From positions 49,130,207 through 49,194,206 of the forward strand of contig NC_080078.1 of the NCBI RefSeq assembly GCF_949987535.1: a DNA stretch of 64,000 nucleotides, read 5' to 3'. Each line of letters begins with the position of its first letter. Position 1 is the stretch's first letter. Positions 60,618 through 64,000 of the stretch are shown in pieces. A program made the translations under genes and the position numbers. This DNA is from Balaenoptera acutorostrata. Its lineage: Eukaryota > Chordata > Mammalia > Artiodactyla > Balaenopteridae. The notes beneath the pieces were generated by a model. That model ran no database searches, was not told where the DNA came from, and saw only the letters and a list, made by a program, of their open reading frames with translations.

Positions 60618-61393
60618 GGATGCCTTTAAATGGGAACAGTTTCTCAACTCTCTTTGTATTTTTTGACTTTGACATTTTTTGAAGAGTTCAAGCCAGTTAT
60701 TTAGTAGTGTTCCTATATCAGATTTGTGTGGTGTTTCCTCATGCAATTCTGGTTCTGCATTTTTGGCAAGAACACCACAGAAGTGGCAGTGAGTCTCAGG
60801 AGGCATGTTGTGTTGATTTGTCCCTTAATTGATGATGTTAGCTTCCATCATTGGATTAAAGTGGAGTCCATGGGTTTCTCCACAGTGAACTTATACTTTG
60901 CCCCTTTATACTTCATAAGAATTTTGTGGAGAGATCACACTGAGATTATGTAAATAGCCTGTTCCTCTTCAGATTCTCCTAGTTTTAGGAAGTGTGATGG
61001 CTTTCTAACTCTGTTGTTTCTTCTGTATTTATTAGTTGTCATTCTGCTACAAGGAATTGCTTTCTCTTCTCCCCCATTTTATTTATTCCTTTATGTGTTT
61101 GCATTAGTATGGGCTCATTGGTTTTAATTTTGTTCAGTGGTGGTAATTCTTTACTGTTATTATTTATTTTGATACTTAGATTGACTCAGATATGGCCAGT
61201 GTAAGTCCGTGCAGGCTGACCCTGGGTCCTTTTGATAAGTCCTCCTCATTCTTTGAGCACTTCCTTATTTTCTGGCACAAAAAGATGTTCCAGATTCATT
61301 TAATATTTTCTCTGCCCCAGCCTTGGAATAAACATTTCTCCAAGGAATCTTGGTTCCTTTTCATGGAGAATGGTATTTGAAAACCTAGACCCT

Positions 61394-61427
61394 GGGGGGT
61401 GTGTGTGTGTGTGTCTGTGTGTGTTTT
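61394..61427. repeat. (GT)n microsatellite
   Basis: GT repeat with one CT interruption, just 5' of the third TASP1 exon (about 350 bp away). Confidence 0.9.
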
Positions 61428-61783
61428 AAAGGAAACTACGTGATAGAATATTATATTTACTAAATCATTGTGTACTGTATGTATGAGTGTGTATGCATGC
61501 ATGTGTGTTGTTTAATGTTACAAGTTTCAAACAGAAGAGCATTTATTTTACATGTAATAATCATAAGTTTTGACAAGTAAGAAATACATTTTTCATTTCA
61601 CAGTAAACGGTATTACATGGTTCTGAGTACTAAATCATCCTGACATTTATGAAGGAGCGAATGGAAAGTAGGGAGCCCGAGTGTGTTAAATATAAAGCTA
61701 TCTTTAACTGTTGTATTAAAAAGCAGAGATTTATTTTCCATCTGTGATCTGAATGTGCCTATTTGTGTTCTCTTCCATGGCAG

Positions 61784-61857
61784 TGGAATTTCTGTGGAGC
61801 CACACGACGGAGAGCATGTGTGTTGGATATATGTCAGCCCAGGATGGGAAGGCCAAG
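61784..61857 (+). CDS. TASP1: TASP1 penultimate coding exon (third in window)
   Basis: This 74-nt exon lies between acceptor 'cttccatggcag' and donor 'gtaagc'. It starts with two bases that complete the Val codon begun at 45458 and ends on a codon boundary (phase 1 to phase 0). The 24 complete codons read EFLWSHTTESMCVGYMSAQD then GKAK, matching taspase 1 at about residues 367-390. The final coding exon, about 30 codons and the stop, was looked for downstream and is not in the window. The intron after this exon is therefore longer than 2.1 kb. Confidence 0.96.
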
Positions 61858-64000
61858 GTAAGCGGGAAAACGGGGGCATAATTGGAAAACCTTGCAGCCA
61901 CCGTGTGAACCTCTAACCGGCCAAGTGGACACAATGGAATTTTTTCAGCCTCTCTTGGTGGTAGCTCTGTGATCTTTATGAGAATCTGATAAAGAACAGT
62001 TAACGGTTCCAAAGAAAACTAGCAGATCTTTCTTGCTTTTGATGATGGAGCAGGAGAGATTAGGACAAACCTTTTATTTTTTTTTAATCTTGTTCTTCTT
62101 CATCCACTGTGAATAATTGGAAAAGAAGAAACTGGGGATTGGGAAGAGCAAATGGGTGTGCCACTCATGGCTGGCAGGGCTGGGTGATTTTGCAAGGAGA
62201 ATGGGAATAGCTAAAGGAGACCGAGGCAAAGTTAGCTGAGCACGTGGACCACACCCTGCGTGTGTGAGGGCAGAGATGCCCAGCGTCCTTGCAAGGACTA
62301 CCTGGCTCGTGCTCTGGTGTGGTCTGACACGGCATCCTCATGGCAGAGTCAAAGGTCTGTGCCCCGTGTGCCACACACCCTGGGCCCTCATCCCCCAGTG
62401 AGTCACAACATTCACAGAGAATGTCCACGCAGCACCCCTTGAGTCGCTTGGCTTCCCTGCACTCAAGAGGGGTGAGCCTGGGAGTCAGAAACATAATTTG
62501 TGGATTTATTTTATACTGGCCTCATGTTCTTCTTGTTCATAAAATTTTTAGGAACAGCTGTGGCATATGATGTTTACTTGGCATTAAAGTACCTCAATTA
62601 CAAAGCTGTAAAGCCTCTCTTTCAAAGGGCATGATTTATTTTACACATTTGGAAATGCAAGTAAGGAAACTTCTGATGTAAACTGTCTGATAGAGATGGG
62701 ATCATTAACAAATTAAGGCTACAAGTAAGAAAGAGTAACTTCTTGCTTATTGGTCATATAACACCCATCCAGGCTGGCCTCTGAATATTACCCAGCAAGC
62801 CAGTAGCATCACAGGGCTTTGTGAGGACAGCGTATGAGAGCTTTGTTCCATAGTACATAGAGAAGAGAATTATAATGGCTCCTTTTTTAATGGAATTAAA
62901 AAAGGTGATTTAGAGCAACAGCCAGCTCTACCCACCACCAGGCCCTCCCATCAGGAAACTTCCACAATCCTCTTAGATAGCCTCATCCACCAGAGGGCAG
63001 ACAGCAGAAGCAAGAACTACAATCTTGCAGCCTGTGGAACAAAAACCACATTCACAGAAAGATAGACAAGATGAAAAGGCAGAGAGCTATGTACCAGATG
63101 AAGGAACAAGGTAAAACCCCAGAAAAACAACTAAATGAAGTGGAGATAGGCAACCTTCCAGAAAAAGAATGCAGAATAATGATAGTGAAGATGATCCAGG
63201 ATCTTGGAAAAAGAATGGAGGCAAAGATCGAGAAGATTCAAGAAGTGTTTAACAAAGATCTAGAAGAATTAAAGAACAAACAGAGATGAACAATACAGTA
63301 GCTGCAATGAAAAATACACTAGAAGGAATCAATAGCAGAATAACTGAGGCAGAAGAACAGATAAGTGACCTGGAAGACAGAATGGTGGAATTCACTGCTG
63401 CGGAACAGAATAAAGAAAAAAGAATGAAAAGAAATGAAGACAGCCTAAGAGACCTCTGGGACAGCATTAAACGCAACAACATTCACATTATAGGGGTCCC
63501 AGAAGGAGAAGAGAGAGAGAAAGGACCCGAGAAAATAAGAGATTATAGTCAAAAACTTCCCTAACATGGGAAAGGAAATAGCCACCCAAGTCCAGGAAGT
63601 GCAGAGAGTCCCATACAGGATAAACCCAAAGAGAAACACTCCAAGACACATAGTAATCAAACTGGCAAAAATTAAAGACAAAGAAAAATTATTGAAAGCA
63701 TCAAGGGAAAAATGACAAATAACATACAAGGGAACTCCCATAAGGTTAACAGCTGATTTCTCAGCAGAAATTCTACAAGCCAGAAGGGAGTGGCAGGGTA
63801 TACCTAAAGTGATGAAAGGGAAGAAGCTACAACCAAGATTACTCTACCCAGCAAGGATCTCATTCAGATTCGATGGAGAAATCAAAAGCTTTACAGACAA
63901 GCAAAAGCTAAGAGAATTCAGCACCACCAAACCAGCTCTCCAACAAATGCTAAAGGAACTTCTCTAAGTGGGAAACACAAGAGAAGAAAAGGACCCGCAA
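61858..64000 (+). other. TASP1: TASP1 intron, 5' part (3' end outside window)
   Basis: The intron starts with donor 'gtaagc'. Positions 61860-62890 show no repeat or exon I can name. L1 occupies the rest. The final coding exon of TASP1 was not found. Confidence 0.85.
62895..64000 (+). pseudogene. L1 5' region with broken ORF1, running off the window
   Basis: L1 sequence starts near 'agcaacagccagctctaccc', with the short 5' UTR end, then ORF1 from ATG 63071 to a stop at 63965-63967. The ORF1 product is an RNA-binding coiled-coil protein; 'KNTLEGINSRITEAEEQISD' and 'LEDRMVEFTAAEQNKEKRMK' are its coiled coil. The frame is broken three times: a stop at 63287-63289 after a small deletion, a shift near 63535-63564, and TGA at 63713-63715. 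ORF2 would begin past the window edge. The 5' end looks truncated because the usual longer 5' UTR is not seen. Confidence 0.88.

Larger units (their letters stand above)
60020..61380. repeat. Long old L1M-type 3' unit
   Basis: 'acttttaatttagatataat', 'gaatttaatattgatgccac', 'caagaacaccacagaagtgg', 'ggcacaaaaagatgttccag' and 'caaggaatcttggttccttt' follow a common old L1M-associated unit in order over 1.3 kb. An (AC)n run (60187-60213) and a SINE (60507-60617) interrupt it. Confidence 0.7.
45459..61783 (+). other. TASP1: TASP1 intron, 16.3 kb, complete
   Basis: The intron runs from donor 'gtaagt' to acceptor 'atggcag'. Repeats are listed separately. Nothing recognised at 45460-45840, 46645-47915, 48375-49475, 49895-50515, 51200-52285, 52485-56135, 56800-57380 and 59020-60015. 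The 52485-56135 stretch is the longest without a named repeat. Confidence 0.9.

Noticed and set aside
61858..64000. Search for the last TASP1 coding exon
   Set aside because: No sequence encoding the expected C terminus with an acceptor was seen; the region ends in L1.
1..64000. CRISPR arrays, operons, phage or plasmid features
   Set aside because: Only short tandem repeats and transposon relics of mammalian type are present; nothing has the regular spacer structure or gene density needed.

Overview
This is mammalian nuclear DNA: long AT-rich introns, GT-AG splice sites, and dense LINE, SINE, LTR and DNA-transposon relics. At least eight copies belong to the tRNA-derived CHR type of SINE, whose head reads 'acttccctggtggcgcagtgg'. 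I see no Bov-B LINE and no Bov-tA SINE, so a ruminant is unlikely. A cetacean (whale or dolphin) is the best guess, with hippopotamus not excluded. The L1 elements at 30.2-32.4 kb, 58.2-59.0 kb and 62.9-64.0 kb also look like the L1 type I know from whales and cattle relatives.

One host gene is supported: TASP1 (taspase 1, threonine aspartase) on the + strand. Three consecutive coding exons are present at 3102-3212, 45348-45458 and 61784-61857. Each has good splice sites, and their reading phases join correctly. Together they encode roughly residues 292-390 of a protein of about 420 residues, in the beta-subunit half. Earlier exons, including the one with the catalytic threonine, lie before the window. 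The last coding exon lies after it. The rest of the window is three introns and part of a fourth: an incomplete one (1-3101), one of 42.1 kb (3213-45347), one of 16.3 kb (45459-61783), and an incomplete one (61858-64000).

The introns are a layered record of transposons. The oldest layer is L2 and MIR, including a long L2 reverse-transcriptase relic at 21.4-22.9 kb, plus HAL1-like and old L1M pieces. Next come hAT and Tigger DNA transposons and MaLR or other LTRs (18.1, 28.8-29.8, 35.7 and 49.5 kb). The youngest layer is CHR SINEs and L1 copies, several with clear target-site duplications and some nested inside older elements. Microsatellites are mostly (AC/GT)n. There is also a perfect 98-bp tandem duplication at 5831-6026.

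I found no bacterial, phage or CRISPR content, no complete gene other than TASP1, no RNA gene outside the SINE heads, and no convincing new biological system. The observations most worth checking are the perfect tandem duplication, the young L1 and SINE insertions with intact target-site duplications, a SINE that carries extra 3' sequence, and the two frame-neutral TASP1 exons. Repeat family names come from memory of consensus features, not from a search. Element edges are approximate unless a target-site duplication fixes them.
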